This document shows, in pieces, positions 15,201-22,449 of a DNA stretch of 64,000 nt. Every line of letters begins with the position of its first letter. Within the stretch, counting starts at the first letter, position 1. Origin of the DNA: Amphiura filiformis (lineage: Eukaryota; Echinodermata; Ophiuroidea; Amphilepidida; Amphiuridae); assembly GCF_039555335.1 (NCBI RefSeq), contig NC_092629.1:3047935-3111934 (forward strand), given 5' to 3'. The position numbers and the translations under genes are program-made. Below the pieces are notes generated by a model that worked only from the letters and a program-made list of their open reading frames with translations, ran no database searches and had not been told where the DNA came from.

Positions 15201-18200
15201 TAAATCACGGCTCCTATAACAAGATTCTCTGACTTGATAGTAACAGGTTTTCATCACTCATTTGCAGGTGGAGAGTCTTCTGGAGAAGTATGAATGGATC
15301 GCCACAGAAAAGCAATATTTCGGACAGGCTAATACTGCTTACGACTTCACGAATTCGGATCCGAAGGATGTCGCGAGACGTTTGCAAAAACTTCAAGAAA
15401 CCAAGGAGAAATTAAGCAAGAATGTGAACATGAGAGCAATGAATATGTTTAGCAAGGCAGAAGAGAAGGTCAGTGACCAATTGATTGATTTAATGATTGA
15501 TTTGTTGATCAATTGATTGGATGATGAACTGTTTCATTGATCAATTGATTAATGATTGATTAATGAGCAAGAATTTGAGCAGAAGGGGCATCTTCAAAAC
15601 TCAACCAGCAGTTGAGGGTGATTGAATCACATTCCATTGCTTAGAATAATAGAAACAGGGCAGAACCGGTGGGTAAATGGTGGTAAAGTATGTTATAAAG
15701 TAACTGAGGAAGTGATTGGGTACACTGGTTGTAAAGTAAAATACAAGATTCCTTTCAGCTGCCAAATGATAGCCATCTGGACGACGCTGATCTCACTCGC
15801 AATAATACTCGCTGGACGTTCAAAGTACACCTAAAGGGAATCTTTCAAATTACTTTGTAAGTGGGGTTTATGGATGTTGGAGCACGGTGTGTAAATTATT
15901 TGCCGGACATGTTTTTAACCAACAATAGTTTCCAGTAATATTGACTAATTGCTTTGCTTTTTTCCATGCACATAACAGTACACCGACTTGATAAAGAAGA
16001 AGAAGATTGTGGAGAATGACAAGCTGAAAATCATGGATACAATACGAGAATTGGATGAGAAAAAGAATGAAGCACTCAAGAAAGCTTGGGCACAGGTCAA
16101 TCAGGTATGTATGTGTGGTAATTGGTTTTGTGTGAAATTGGCTAGTCCAGTTGAAATCTATATGGAAGATATGACCTTAATCTCCCACACAGGGGGTGTG
16201 AATTTCAAATAGGGTTACCGGGATGGGTGACTCCATTTGATATCTACACCCCCTCTGTGTTGGAGATTTAAGATCATGTTTTCCATAGGGTGTATGGATT
16301 TCAACTGGAACAGCCCAATTCTAGCAGACGAGTATTATAGCAAGCGTAAGCTCTTGCCATCAGGGTTGTCACCAGCCCAAGTTGAGTGCCAACTAATTTA
16401 CACCCGTCTGGGACGTGTTAGTATGCCACCTATCGGCAAAACTGTGTTAAAGGCCCTTTCAGTGATTTCACAGGAACATTAAAAAAAATGGAAATTTATC
16501 AGAGTTGCTTAGAAATAAAGAATAAGTCTACAGAATTTCATTAAACCACTTTTCCCCTGAATACATCGACAAATTAGTCAAAAAACAGAAGTTTTAGAAA
16601 GGTTTTCTACTCGAGAAAATCGAGATTTTCAGTACAGTCGCCACCAATCGACTGGAAAAACTTCCTAGTCCAGTGTTTCTAACACGGGGAAGTAGAGTCT
16701 AAATTGATTTAAAACAGACGGCTAAAGGAGTGTTTCGTGATCCGAGCATCCTCTTTTTATGACATTTTTCAGTACATAACCACAAAAAAAACTTATTTCC
16801 AAAATTTCAGTTGATTCCGATTTTGCGTTTTGCGAGTTATGCATGATTATGTGTATTACACTGCTCCATAGACAATGCGTTGTAATTTCGTTCTGGTGCA
16901 CCAGAGCGAAATTCAAATTTCACGATATCTTTGCTAAGCGAATTAATCTGCAAGAAATATTTGGTACATAAACATTATATAGCCAGAGGTTTCCAGTGAT
17001 ATAAAAATCTCAACTTTTTTGAGAAAAGTGGGGGGGATGAGGCTGTGGATCACGAAATGCCCTTTAATTTTTGTAGTAGAAAACAAAATAAGCAATTAAA
17101 CTTAGGTCACCGAGGCAAACAATTCAAATATGAAAAACAGTTAAAATTGTGTATTTTGTTTTAGCTACTGATGTAATAAGTAGTAGAAACAATACGCAAC
17201 GCGTGTTGATACGGTGGAGAGCACAAGGAGAGTGAGCTTCTTTCGATCTCGAGTCGGACTTTTTGTACTGTCAGTATCAAAAGTCCAGATTCATGTAAAT
17301 GCTTTATTTTGTCTAAAATACACGGCTTTCGACCGAACCATTAGCAGGCTATGTTAGCACATCTATGCCAATTACAAAGGTACCAAAATCTGAATTTTGA
17401 TGATTTTTACGATCGTCCGGATGAGCAAATCACTGAATGGGCCTTTAACTAAGACAACAATGGCTTGAATGTAACAACGGCAGTGTTTGTTGCGAAGGGG
17501 ACTAAAAGACCATGGAATATTGGTTGGTCAGCTTGAGTGCTGGTTTGGGACAGCCCATTTACCTGCAACCCTGATGAAACTGCTGCTGAGTTTTATACCA
17601 TTATTAGACTATCAGAGAGCAGATTTCCACAGTATGGACTATTCATTTGAAATCCATACACCCCTATGGTAGACATAATCTGAATCGCCCACATAGGGGG
17701 TGTAGATTTCAAATGGAGTTACCCATTCAGATAATCCCATTTGAAATTTACACTTCCTGTGTGTAGGATTAAGGTCATGTCTTAACAACAAGCTATTCCA
17801 TTTGAAATCCATACACCCCTTATCATAAGGGGGTGTGTGGATTTCAACTGGAATAGCCCATTTCATATGAAAACCACTTAATTCATCCGTTGAAGCCATT
17901 TTAGATTGGACAATTATTATCCAAAAACTAGTTTAAAATGTGTGGAAGATTTTGGAATTCCAACAGAAATTCTGTCGACGGCAGGAGTCAAAATCTGACT
18001 GAATTTCAATCAGATTTTAACATGAAACACACTCAAGATTGACTGCATAGTTTAACTGGAATTCACCTTGTCGGTAAATTCCATAAGCCTTTGCGAGTGG
18101 ACCTCAGATGTTATCTTTTCACCGACTTGAATGTGCAGTAACGATGTGTGCATTGGAATGAGTCTGTGTGACGTCAAATGACAACATCTTGGGCTTACTC

Positions 18201-20609
18201 GCAAAGACTTGTGAGATTTACTGAAAAAGTTGATTGAGGTAGCAATATTAATGTCACCTTCCCTGGGCAGATTTCAAATGGGAAAGCCCCAAGGTCTTAG
18301 CCAGCCATACGTCTGCCCGTCTTTAAGACGGGCTTATCTAATTTTATATGGGTATATTTAATGGATTTTGTGATAGCTCTAAAACAGATAATTTTAAGGG
18401 TATATGAACTTGGGGACTAATTCAAAGTGACATGTAAAGGCCAAATCAGGATATATTTGAACCCAGTGACCCTTCCATGGGTATAGACAAGTTGTTTTAT
18501 ATTTGAGGGTCAAATTTTGGTATAGATTGGACGGGTGGTTTCCGATTTCTGCCTAAGACTCTGGAAAGCCCATTTTGCATAAAGCTATTGGGATCTAGAC
18601 TGACCAATTGATATTTGCCTTGTTTCTCTTTGTAGGACTTTGGTAGTATATTCTCCATGCTGCTTCCTGGTACATCAGCCAAATTGATGCCACCTGAAGG
18701 CAAGACTGTATTAGACGGACTGGAAGTCAAAGTAGCCTTTGGGGATGTCTGGAAAGAGACCTTGACGGAGCTAAGTGGAGGACAACGGTGAGTAAATGTT
18801 TTAAAATTTGATATAATTGATGAGTATGAAGTGTTGCAAACTGAAAGGCAAGTCCATAAATGGTGGTATGGAAGTAGCATAAAGGAGTATCTGGAAGGAG
18901 AGCTTGACAGAGCTAAGTGGTGGTGTTGAGTAATTAGTTCAGGATTAGATAGACCATTTATATGGTCCGGAAGGTCAGAGCTGCCAATCCTTCTTGATCC
19001 TGCAGAAGACTTCCTCATTTGCTGACAGTCTTCTGTTTTCTGCAAAATATATTAAATCTTCTGAATTTGCAGCCATCTAGCTAAATCTTCTGCATTTACA
19101 GCCATCTGTCTAAAAAATCAAAACAACATCAATTATACAGCCATTGTCCTGTCCTTTTGCAAATAAAAAAGGCTGAGTAGCCTTGGAAAGGCATTTTTAA
19201 GGGTCTCAAAAAGCTAACATCCAGGAGCTTTTAGGGGTGCTCATCCCACAGAAGGGGAGCTTTTTTTTACACTTCGCAGAAATCTTCTGCATTTACATAT
19301 TCCAATGTTGGCAGCTCTGCTTGAAGTCATCGTAGACTTTGCATGGGGATGTCTGAAATCGAACTTGACGGAGCTAAGTGGAGGATCAGTCTTTCCTTCC
19401 CCATGAAAAAACAATCTATATCATAGGCTAGCCAAAAGCCATTAAACTGGCAACTTTGCATGTAGCCCTTCCCCCTTTGTATAGTTCCCGGCCCTTGTGG
19501 TGAATTTAATATTTCCTGAAAGCTTATCATCTTATTCATGTTAATTTCAATTCTCTTGTGTACACAGGTCTCTGGTAGCGTTGTCATTGATCCTATCCTT
19601 GCTACTCTTCAAACCAGCGCCTCTGTACATCTTGGATGAGGTAGATGCAGCCTTGGATCTCTCACATACACAAAACATTGGCCAGATGCTGAGGACACAT
19701 TTTAAGAAGTCACAGGTAATGAGGACAGGGAAAAAGGGTTTAGCTTTGATCACAAATTGGGCCTAAAAAATTGTTTGATTGGCGTAACCAGATCAACCCT
19801 AAAAGTAGGCCCAACCCTGACTTTTTTGCTTTTCTTTTTTTTTTTTTTAAAAAAAGATAAATAATAAAAGTAAATAATTTAAAAAAAAAGAAAAATAAAG
19901 GTACAAAGCCTTTATCAAAAGAAATTTACAGCTTAAAAAGTCAACAACAAAAAAGTTTAAAAAAAGTCCCAACCTACCTACCCTAATTTGTTTTTAATGT
20001 TATGCCATTCAAACAATTTTTTTAGGCCTTCTTATGCTTTGTCTCAAATTTGTGCAAGGACAGAAAACAACAACATAACATCATCCTTTGTGAGGACTTA
20101 ACCTACACCCTTGATTGAAGGGGGAGGGTTTTTCCAGTATACATGCTGTGCCAAAATGATTGTTCCCTGGTTGTGATATTTATTGAAAAGCCTGCTTCTT
20201 CCAAATGCAACAGTGGATCCTCTTGATATAACAAGAATTTATACTTTATGAAAAACTGTAGACCGAGTCCTCAGTCAATCCCATATTCAGTGTAAAACTG
20301 GTAATGATGAAAGTGAGATCACAAAAATATGTTATTCAGACTTATAAATATTGACTTAAGTTAATGTCTGTTTTACTGCAGTTCATCGTAGTCTCGCTCA
20401 AAGACGGCATGTTCAACAACGCCAACGTGCTCTTCAAAACCAAGTTTGTGGATGGTGTCTCCACAGTGACCCGCTATGCACAGAGCCAAAGCCATCGCAC
20501 TGCACCCAGCTCCAGTAATGCCAGCATTGCATCTAAGGGGGCCAAGAGTACGGCAAAGAAGGGACAGAGCAAAAGGGCAAGGTTGGAGCCTGTAGATCAG
20601 AATGCATAG
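82..20609 (+). CDS. SMC2: SMC2, condensin core ATPase subunit (5' part outside window), 19 exons
   Basis: SMC2 pairs with SMC4 in condensin I and II, which compact mitotic chromosomes in the nucleus by ATP-driven loop extrusion. Nineteen exons were assembled by splice sites, phase and match to vertebrate SMC2: 82-297, 1403-1615, 2572-2761, 3254-3429, 3963-4081, 4698-4836, 5565-5711, 6280-6402, 6861-6942, 8418-8553, 10632-10756, 11412-11605, 13744-13887, 14522-14718, 15268-15468, 15979-16104, 18636-18787, 19568-19715, 20382-20609. They total about 1018 residues, against about 1197 for the human protein, so roughly 180 N-terminal residues including Walker A are upstream. Visible parts are coiled coil 1, hinge, coiled coil 2, the LSGGQ signature and Walker B (LYILDE). 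One base is missing in exon 14. Introns 13 and 14 have GC donors. The identification is very secure. Confidence 0.97.
401..495. repeat. Dispersed short repeat (CAGCACTTTAAT.. family)
   Basis: This segment is repeated at 31010-31080 and, in reverse complement and shorter, at about 16365-16425. Shared words include GCACTCAACT and GGCTAGCTA. It is a SINE- or MITE-like repeat with no ends established. Confidence 0.55.
549..974. mobile_element. MITE with long inverted ends (TGTGACGTG)
   Basis: The left end TGTGACGTGTCATGTCAAAA and its reverse complement at 936-974 match over about 39 bases with one or two changes. A clear target duplication is not seen. It lies in SMC2 intron 1 and encodes nothing recognisable. 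Confidence 0.75.
1165..1373. mobile_element. Tc1/mariner-like MITE
   Basis: The ends CAGGGTGTATCAAAATGATT and their complement near 1343-1373 form inverted repeats of about 30 bases, flanked by TA at 1163-1164 and 1374-1375. A related internal segment recurs at about 20142-20256. Located in SMC2 intron 1. Confidence 0.75.
1403..1615 (+). CDS. SMC2: SMC2 exon, coiled coil 1
   Basis: The acceptor AG is at 1401-1402 and the donor GTAAGT follows 1615. The exon has 71 codons, phase 0. It includes [18 protein letters not shown], which aligns to the vertebrate KETGGILRSLEDALAE segment. It is heptad-like and rich in Lys, Glu and Gln. Confidence 0.94.
1686..1850. repeat. Palindromic repeat in SMC2 intron 2
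   Basis: CTAGTGGTCAGGCTTC near 1688 reappears as its reverse complement near 1830, so the 160-bp segment can fold back. No target duplication was found. Confidence 0.55.
1850..2010. repeat. Dispersed palindromic repeat fragment (GGCTATTCC family)
   Basis: It contains CCCCTGTGGAAGATTTT, GTGTATGAATTTCAAATGGA and CCATTTGAAATTCAT, shared with the copy at 24650-24800. The outer ends are missing. Confidence 0.6.
2572..2761 (+). CDS. SMC2: SMC2 exon, coiled coil 1
   Basis: The acceptor AG is at 2570-2571 and the donor GTAAGG follows 2761, ending in phase 1. The block [20 protein letters not shown] matches the conserved vertebrate HFNAVSAGLSSNEDG segment. The last codon, split with the next exon, reads Ala. 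Confidence 0.94.
3254..3429 (+). CDS. SMC2: SMC2 exon, coiled coil 1 approaching hinge
   Basis: The acceptor AG is at 3252-3253 and the donor GTAAAC follows 3429. The first two bases complete the Ala codon of the previous exon, giving ACKGELN. The exon encodes a very Lys/Glu/Gln-rich helix ([20 protein letters not shown]). Confidence 0.93.
3545..3790. repeat. Inverted repeat in SMC2 intron 4
   Basis: The arm at 3545-3605 (AGAAACAAATTTGTTTGATC) is matched in reverse complement at about 3725-3785, with an AT-rich centre. It is a foldback, MITE-like structure. Confidence 0.6.
3963..4081 (+). CDS. SMC2: SMC2 exon, coiled coil to hinge transition
   Basis: The acceptor AG is at 3961-3962 and the donor GTAAGA follows 4081. 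The phase-2 end completes an Arg codon with the next exon. It starts [16 protein letters not shown], as in vertebrate SMC2 just before the hinge. Confidence 0.94.
4698..4836 (+). CDS. SMC2: SMC2 exon, hinge domain part 1
   Basis: The acceptor AG is at 4696-4697 and the donor GTAAGG follows 4836. It encodes [20 protein letters not shown] then [10 protein letters not shown] and ATALEVTAG, the first half of the SMC hinge (dimerisation with SMC4). Exon and phase agree with both neighbours. Confidence 0.95.
5565..5711 (+). CDS. SMC2: SMC2 exon, hinge domain part 2
   Basis: The acceptor AG is at 5563-5564 after a long T tract. The donor GTAAGT follows 5711. There are 49 codons, phase 0: [20 protein letters not shown] followed by [15 protein letters not shown], strongly conserved hinge sequence. 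Confidence 0.95.
5815..6232. repeat. Degenerate direct repeats in SMC2 intron 7
   Basis: An ACTGGGTTTTGAACC-like block near 5815 recurs as ACTGGGTTTCAAACCCTGGA near 6183, each followed by ACCTTGTGAT-like sequence. The intervening DNA contains a CGACCGACAC-type segment with a relative at about 23380-23530. Origin unknown. Confidence 0.4.
6280..6402 (+). CDS. SMC2: SMC2 exon, hinge domain part 3
   Basis: The acceptor AG is at 6278-6279 and the donor GTAAGA follows 6402. There are 41 codons, phase 0. [20 protein letters not shown] then [17 protein letters not shown] match the vertebrate hinge. It is too short and late-starting to appear as a long open frame, but the match is unmistakable. Confidence 0.95.
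6861..6942 (+). CDS. SMC2: SMC2 exon, hinge end (GDxFDPxGTLTGG)
   Basis: The acceptor AG is at 6859-6860 and the donor GTAAGT follows 6942, ending in phase 1. It encodes [20 protein letters not shown] plus GG, the conserved glycine-rich end of the hinge. A decayed copy of this exon lies at 8319-8360 in the next intron. Confidence 0.95.
7325..8123. mobile_element. hAT-like non-autonomous element, 8-bp TSD
   Basis: The ends CAGGGTTCACAGTTTG and AAACTGTGAACCCTG are inverted. The perfect 8-bp duplication ATTATCGG lies at 7317-7324 and 8124-8131. The GGGTCC-rich inside has no transposase. It sits in SMC2 intron 9. Confidence 0.88.
8319..8360 (+). pseudogene. Decayed copy of SMC2 hinge exon (6861-6942)
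   Basis: About 37 of 42 bases match the middle of the exon at 6861-6942, including GTGAGGACA and AACTGTGACCCTGACTGG. It lies just upstream of the next real exon. Splice sites and the rest of the exon are gone, so it is a relic of a local duplication, not a functional exon. Confidence 0.8.
8418..8553 (+). CDS. SMC2: SMC2 exon, start of coiled coil 2
   Basis: The acceptor AG is at 8416-8417 and the donor GTAAGT follows 8553, phase 2. It completes the GGAR motif and continues [20 protein letters not shown], matching vertebrate ASILTKFQELKDVQDELR. Confidence 0.93.
8820..10140 (+). repeat. 128-bp tandem repeat with AGGTCA direct repeats
   Basis: About ten units each contain CTCAAACTTGGTGGGTGG, CTAACAAACAAAAGTTTCCA and GAGGTCATAGGTCAAG. 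Unit starts at 9091, 9219, 9347, 9475, 9604, 9732 and 9860 give a period of 128 (once 129); the edge units are shorter or longer. Nine intact AGGTCA-N-AGGTCA sites begin at 8895, 9040, 9168, 9296, 9424, 9553, 9681, 9809 and 10062. It lies in SMC2 intron 10. Confidence 0.92.
10632..10756 (+). CDS. SMC2: SMC2 exon, coiled coil 2
   Basis: The acceptor AG is at 10630-10631 and the donor GTAAGA follows 10756, phase 1. It encodes [20 protein letters not shown] then [14 protein letters not shown], aligning to the vertebrate SSYHKQQEELDALK block. Confidence 0.93.
11412..11605 (+). CDS. SMC2: SMC2 exon, coiled coil 2
   Basis: The acceptor AG is at 11410-11411 and the donor GTTGGT (weaker consensus) follows 11605. 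The start is phase 2 and the end phase 0. The helix is extremely Lys/Glu/Ala-rich ([20 protein letters not shown]). Confidence 0.92.
11660..11910 (-). repeat. SINE-like repeat with tRNA-like head (antisense)
   Basis: On the minus strand, 11910-11844 carries CTGGACCAGTAATCCAG (a perfect 5-bp anticodon-type stem, loop anticodon AGT) and the B-box GGTTCAATCCC. The block GAAGAAGGAGGCGGCCTATA at 11669 is repeated at 11999, where a hAT-like element splits it. Likely a tRNA-derived SINE cluster. Confidence 0.55.
12022..13129. mobile_element. hAT-like element, 1108 bp, TSD TATATGCT
   Basis: The ends CAGGGTTCG and CGAACCCTG are inverted, with perfect 8-bp duplications at 12014-12021 and 13130-13137. 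It contains an A-rich tract (12485-12600) and ATGCGATGCAA / TGCTATGCAAA repeats. No transposase. It splits a SINE-like unit that continues at 13138. Confidence 0.88.
13744..13887 (+). CDS. SMC2: SMC2 exon, coiled coil 2, GC donor
   Basis: The acceptor AG is at 13742-13743. The exon has 48 codons ([20 protein letters not shown] and so on). The 3' splice donor is GCAAGT at 13888, with AG before it, and no GT nearby keeps the frame. This is therefore read as a GC-AG intron, with the otherwise perfect donor context typical of that class. Confidence 0.92.
14522..14718 (+). CDS. SMC2: SMC2 exon, coiled coil 2, with one-base deletion and GC donor
   Basis: The acceptor AG is at 14520-14521 and the donor GCAAGT follows 14718. 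The first part reads [20 protein letters not shown]. From 14584 the correct frame is +1 relative to it, reading [20 protein letters not shown]. The length is 197, whereas neighbouring phases require 198, so one base is missing between about 14573 and 14584. Without correction a stop occurs at 14627. The rest of the gene is intact, so I favour a sequencing or assembly error over a real null allele. Confidence 0.9.
15268..15468 (+). CDS. SMC2: SMC2 exon, end of coiled coil 2
   Basis: The acceptor AG is at 15266-15267 and the donor GTCAGT follows 15468. There are 67 codons, phase 0. [20 protein letters not shown] and [20 protein letters not shown] are highly conserved in SMC2 before the C-terminal ATPase lobe. 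Confidence 0.95.
15478..15570. repeat. ATTGATT-rich low-complexity tract
   Basis: Imperfect repeats of ATTGATTGAT and TTGATCAATTGATT follow the exon ending at 15468. They are simple-sequence, partly palindromic. Confidence 0.6.
15590..15840. repeat. CTTCAAAACTCAACC-family repeat
   Basis: The left end CTTCAAAACTCAACCAGCAG resembles the ends of palindromic repeats at 21236-21367 and 21879-22018. The right end is unclear. Confidence 0.4.
15979..16104 (+). CDS. SMC2: SMC2 exon, coiled coil to head
   Basis: The acceptor AG is at 15977-15978 and the donor GTATGT follows 16104. There are 42 codons, phase 0: [20 protein letters not shown], then KAWAQVNQ, matching the vertebrate neck region. Confidence 0.94.
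16138..16328. repeat. Dispersed palindromic repeat (GGCTATTCCAGTTGAAATC family)
   Basis: The ends are GTCCAGTTGAAATC and GATTTCAACTGGAACAGCCC, with internal TTTCAAAT and GGAAGAT words. Other copies or fragments occur at 1850-2010, 17636-17865, 21607-21724, 24405-24850, 26335-26490, 28470-28637, 30580-30680 and 32395-32770. It is the commonest repeat here and a MITE by structure. Confidence 0.75.
16449..17452. mobile_element. TTAA-type element (AGGCCCNTTCAGTGATTT ends)
   Basis: The left TTAAAGGCCCTTTCAGTGAT is mirrored by ATCACTGAATGGGCCTTTAA on the right, so the flanks read as a TTAA duplication (piggyBac or Kolobok style). A second TTAA-type element (16722-17063) is nested inside. No transposase is seen. 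Located in SMC2 intron 16. Confidence 0.75.
16722..17063. mobile_element. Nested TTAA-type MITE (TTTCGTGATCC ends)
   Basis: CTAAAGGAGTGTTTCGTGAT on the left and ATCACGAAATGCCCTTTAA on the right are inverted. A related right half occurs in reverse complement at about 34066-34165. Confidence 0.7.
17636..17865. repeat. Dispersed palindromic repeats (GGCTATTCC family), two adjoining copies
   Basis: It contains ATTTGAAATCCATACACCCC twice and GGATTTCAACTGGAATAGCC once, with internal TTTCAAATGGAGTTACCC. It is probably one copy inserted near or into another. Confidence 0.65.
18068..18235. repeat. Palindromic MITE (GCCTTTGCGAGT family)
   Basis: The arm GGTAAATTCCATAAGCCTTT with GCGAGTGGACCTCAGATGTT is mirrored by AACATCTTGGGCTTACTCGC and AGATTTACTG. 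A half copy lies at 27969-28035. Confidence 0.65.
18290..18563. mobile_element. hAT-like MITE, 274 bp, TSD GAAAGCCC
   Basis: The ends CAAGGTCTTAGCCAG and CTGCCTAAGACTCTG are inverted. The perfect 8-bp duplication GAAAGCCC is at 18282-18289 and 18564-18571. A close relative in opposite orientation is inserted in the DIRS element at 57559-57838. It lies just upstream of the exon at 18636. Confidence 0.92.
18636..18787 (+). CDS. SMC2: SMC2 exon, C-terminal head with ABC signature
   Basis: The acceptor AG is at 18634-18635 after a T-rich tract. The donor GTGAGT follows 18787, phase 2. It encodes [20 protein letters not shown] then [17 protein letters not shown] is the ABC signature that contacts ATP bound by the partner head. 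Two decayed partial copies of this exon follow in the intron. Confidence 0.96.
18841..18940 (+). pseudogene. Decayed copy of the SMC2 signature exon (first)
   Basis: It matches the 3' half of the exon at 18636-18787 and its donor: CTGGAAGGAGAGCTTGACAG, AGCTAAGTGG, then TGAGTAAT. It is interrupted by substitutions and small gaps and is not in frame with a usable acceptor. Confidence 0.75.
18976..19319. mobile_element. hAT-like MITE (CAGAGCTGCCAA ends)
   Basis: CAGAGCTGCCAA and TTGGCAGCTCTG are inverted ends. The TSD has decayed. The inside contains CTTCTGCATTTAC-type repeats. It is inserted in the second decayed exon copy. A sibling is at 24432-24617. Confidence 0.7.
19321..19387 (+). pseudogene. 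Decayed copy of the SMC2 signature exon (second)
   Basis: GGGGATGTCTG, AACTTGACGGAGCTAAGTGG and AGGA match the exon at 18636-18787, with the upstream TTGAAGTCATCGTAGACTTT also aligning. It would encode the ELSGG signature, but splice sites are lost. Its 5' part is cut off by the element ending at 19319. Confidence 0.8.
19568..19715 (+). CDS. SMC2: SMC2 exon, Walker B and D-loop
   Basis: The acceptor AG is at 19566-19567 and the donor GTAATG follows 19715. It encodes [18 protein letters not shown] then the Walker B LYILDE at 19623-19640, followed by VDAALD and the [14 protein letters not shown] helix. The catalytic Glu is present. Confidence 0.97.
20382..20609 (+). CDS. SMC2: SMC2 terminal exon and stop
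   Basis: The acceptor AG is at 20380-20381. There are 76 codons ending TAG at 20607-20609. [20 protein letters not shown] matches the conserved switch and C-terminal region. The basic, Ser/Lys-rich tail is lineage-specific. Confidence 0.96.
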   Translation, partial: FIVVSLKDGMFNNANVLFKTKFVDGVSTVTRYAQSQSHRTAPSSSNASIASKGAKSTAKKGQSKRARLEPVDQNA

Positions 20610-20681
20610 TGAGGAAGACTATTGGAATGACATTTTTATATGCTGGGGAACACCTTTCAAAAACATATATAATATATACTA

Positions 20682-20855
20682 CAGTGCAACCTTGTTAACA
20701 CAAAATCTGTTCACACAAAAAACCTGATAACACAAATGTGATTTTGAAGTTCCTGGCACTGCTTTTGTGTGTTGAAAGTACCTGATAACAGAAAATTCTG
20801 ATAACATAACTGAAATCTGTAGCCCTATAGATTTTGTGTTGAAGAGGTTCAACTG
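20682..20855. mobile_element. pogo/Tigger-like MITE, TA TSD
   Basis: The ends CAGTGCAACCTTGTTAACAC and GTTGAAGAGGTTCAACTG are inverted, with TA at 20680-20681 and 20856-20857. Internal AACACAAAAT and GATTTTGTGTT words. Located in the SMC2 3' UTR. Confidence 0.75.
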
Positions 20856-20907
20856 TAATAAGATTAAAATTTCTCGTGCAACATGAATGATAGCCAATTA
20901 CTTCATT

Positions 20908-20970
20908 CAGGATTGGAATCAAGGACCATTGGTTTACTGGTCCAATGCTCTACCAACTGAGCTAAAGAGC
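20908..20970 (-). repeat. tRNA-like sequence (pseudo-tRNA or SINE head), antisense
   Basis: The minus strand has a perfect A box (TAGCTCAGTTGG), a D-arm GCTCAGTTGGTAGAGC and a CCAGTAA loop (anticodon AGT), but a degraded B box (GATTCCAATCC) and a weak anticodon stem. Probably a SINE head or dead tRNA rather than a working gene. Confidence 0.6.
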
Positions 20971-21235
20971 AGATGATTTTAATCTATAGAATATGTTTTT
21001 TTTTAATGAAGTGGTGATAATCGTTTCATGACAGTAGATGATTTAAATAATTCAAAACACCTACTAGGTAAACTGTGTGGCCACAATGTTGCGAGTAAAC
21101 AAGCTCAGGTCACACTTTGTACCCTAAATGCCAGTTGTCAAGGGAGCCCATATGTCTTTAGGAGAATCTTGACAGTATTTTGCTTTCAGTGGATGGATGA
21201 AGGATATTGGCTGCCAGACTTGGATTTCTTCTAAA

Positions 21236-21367
21236 GGATGGATTCAAAATGCAACCGCCAGTTGACTAGGTGCCCTGGTGGTTTTATCTTGTCCTATTCT
21301 GAACGATAGAAACCAGGCCTAATTGCTGGTTCTGCCAGGGCACCTGGTGTTGGGTTTTGAAACCATC
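21236..21367. repeat. Palindromic repeat copy 1 in SMC2 3' UTR
   Basis: AGGTGCCCTGGTGG and CCAGGGCACCTGG face each other around GAACGATAGAAACCAGGCC. The outer ends resemble GGATTCAAAATGCAACCGCC and GGGTTTTGAAACC. Related to 21879-22018. Confidence 0.65.
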
Positions 21368-21606
21368 TCTTTTCCAATTTGAAAGATATTTTGTACAGGA
21401 CCTTTACTATAAAACTTTTTTGTCATATAGTGTGGCATTATATAAATTGTATGTAGTGTAAATACATAAAAGTAATGTATACTCTGTTAAATATGTGTAG
21501 AATTCTGTATGTGGCTTGGGCTGATCTATTTTACCAGAAGAGAGGATGGACTAGTATTTGGATTCTGTCATGCTCTTAACTCTGTCAAGCTCTCCTTCCT
21601 GATGTC

Positions 21607-21724
21607 ACCAAATGGGCTATTCCAGTTGAAATCCATACACCCCGTACGGAAGACATAACTTCTTCCATGCAGAATGTAAATTTCAAATGAGGTTACCTGT
21701 ATGGATTTCAATTGAATAGCCCAA
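21607..21724. repeat. Dispersed palindromic repeat (GGCTATTCC family), short copy
   Basis: GGGCTATTCCAGTTGAAATC at the left and GATTTCAATTGAATAGCCC at the right; the internal half is deleted. Confidence 0.75.
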
Positions 21725-21878
21725 TGCTACTTACTTTGACTACCAAACCATCCCAACTGATCTAAGGTGCATGTTTCTTTGCATTTATGGGTTGTGGCTA
21801 TAACATGCTGCTACATTTGATTTGGTTGGAGGGTTTGAAATGAGCACTTGTCTTAAGATATAAAATATTGGTTAGGGA

Positions 21879-22018
21879 TGGCTTCAAAACTCGACCGCTA
21901 GCACCGTAGCAGAACCAGTGATTTTGCTGCATTCTATTGTTCCATACAATAGAAACCAACCAGGCCCAATTGCCAGTTCTGTTAGAGCGCAGGCGTTTGG
22001 GTTTTGAAGCCTTCCATT
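21879..22018. repeat. Palindromic repeat copy 2 in SMC2 3' UTR
   Basis: GGCTTCAAAACTCGACCGCT on the left and TTTGGGTTTTGAAGCC on the right, with AATAGAAACCAACCAGGCCC in the middle. Same family as 21236-21367. Confidence 0.65.
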
Positions 22019-22449
22019 CCATATCATATTGTGGGTCAAGTAGATCAGATCCCGTCATATTTGGACTGTAGTGTCAGCTAGATTTTGTATTATTTAACCA
22101 TCAATTGTAATATAAAACAAAGGATGAAGGGTCTTCAAAAATCGGTTGTTTTAAAAGTTGGCCGATCTTTGTAAATAGTTCCAGCAATGGAGGGCCAGAA
22201 TATCCAAGAGCACATTTTTTTTTCTTCAATCTAGCCTGGTCTGTTACCCGTGTTATGAGAACTCTGTATATTTCTTCACTAGCCCCAGGGGTAAAATGTA
22301 GAGCTCAGGGGCCATCATGCTGAAATTTCAGAATAATGATCTTCAGTTTTTCACAAAATTGAGACTATAAGGTAATAGCTAATACTTTCAAAGATGTACA
22401 ACTGTTCTATGACCACCATAGAAAACAAAAGTATAGTGAAGTACATTTG

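Noticed and set aside
18497..19045. A 182-codon minus-strand open frame over the SMC2 signature exon
   Set aside because: It is the reverse of the confirmed exon and surrounding repeats, with no family resemblance.
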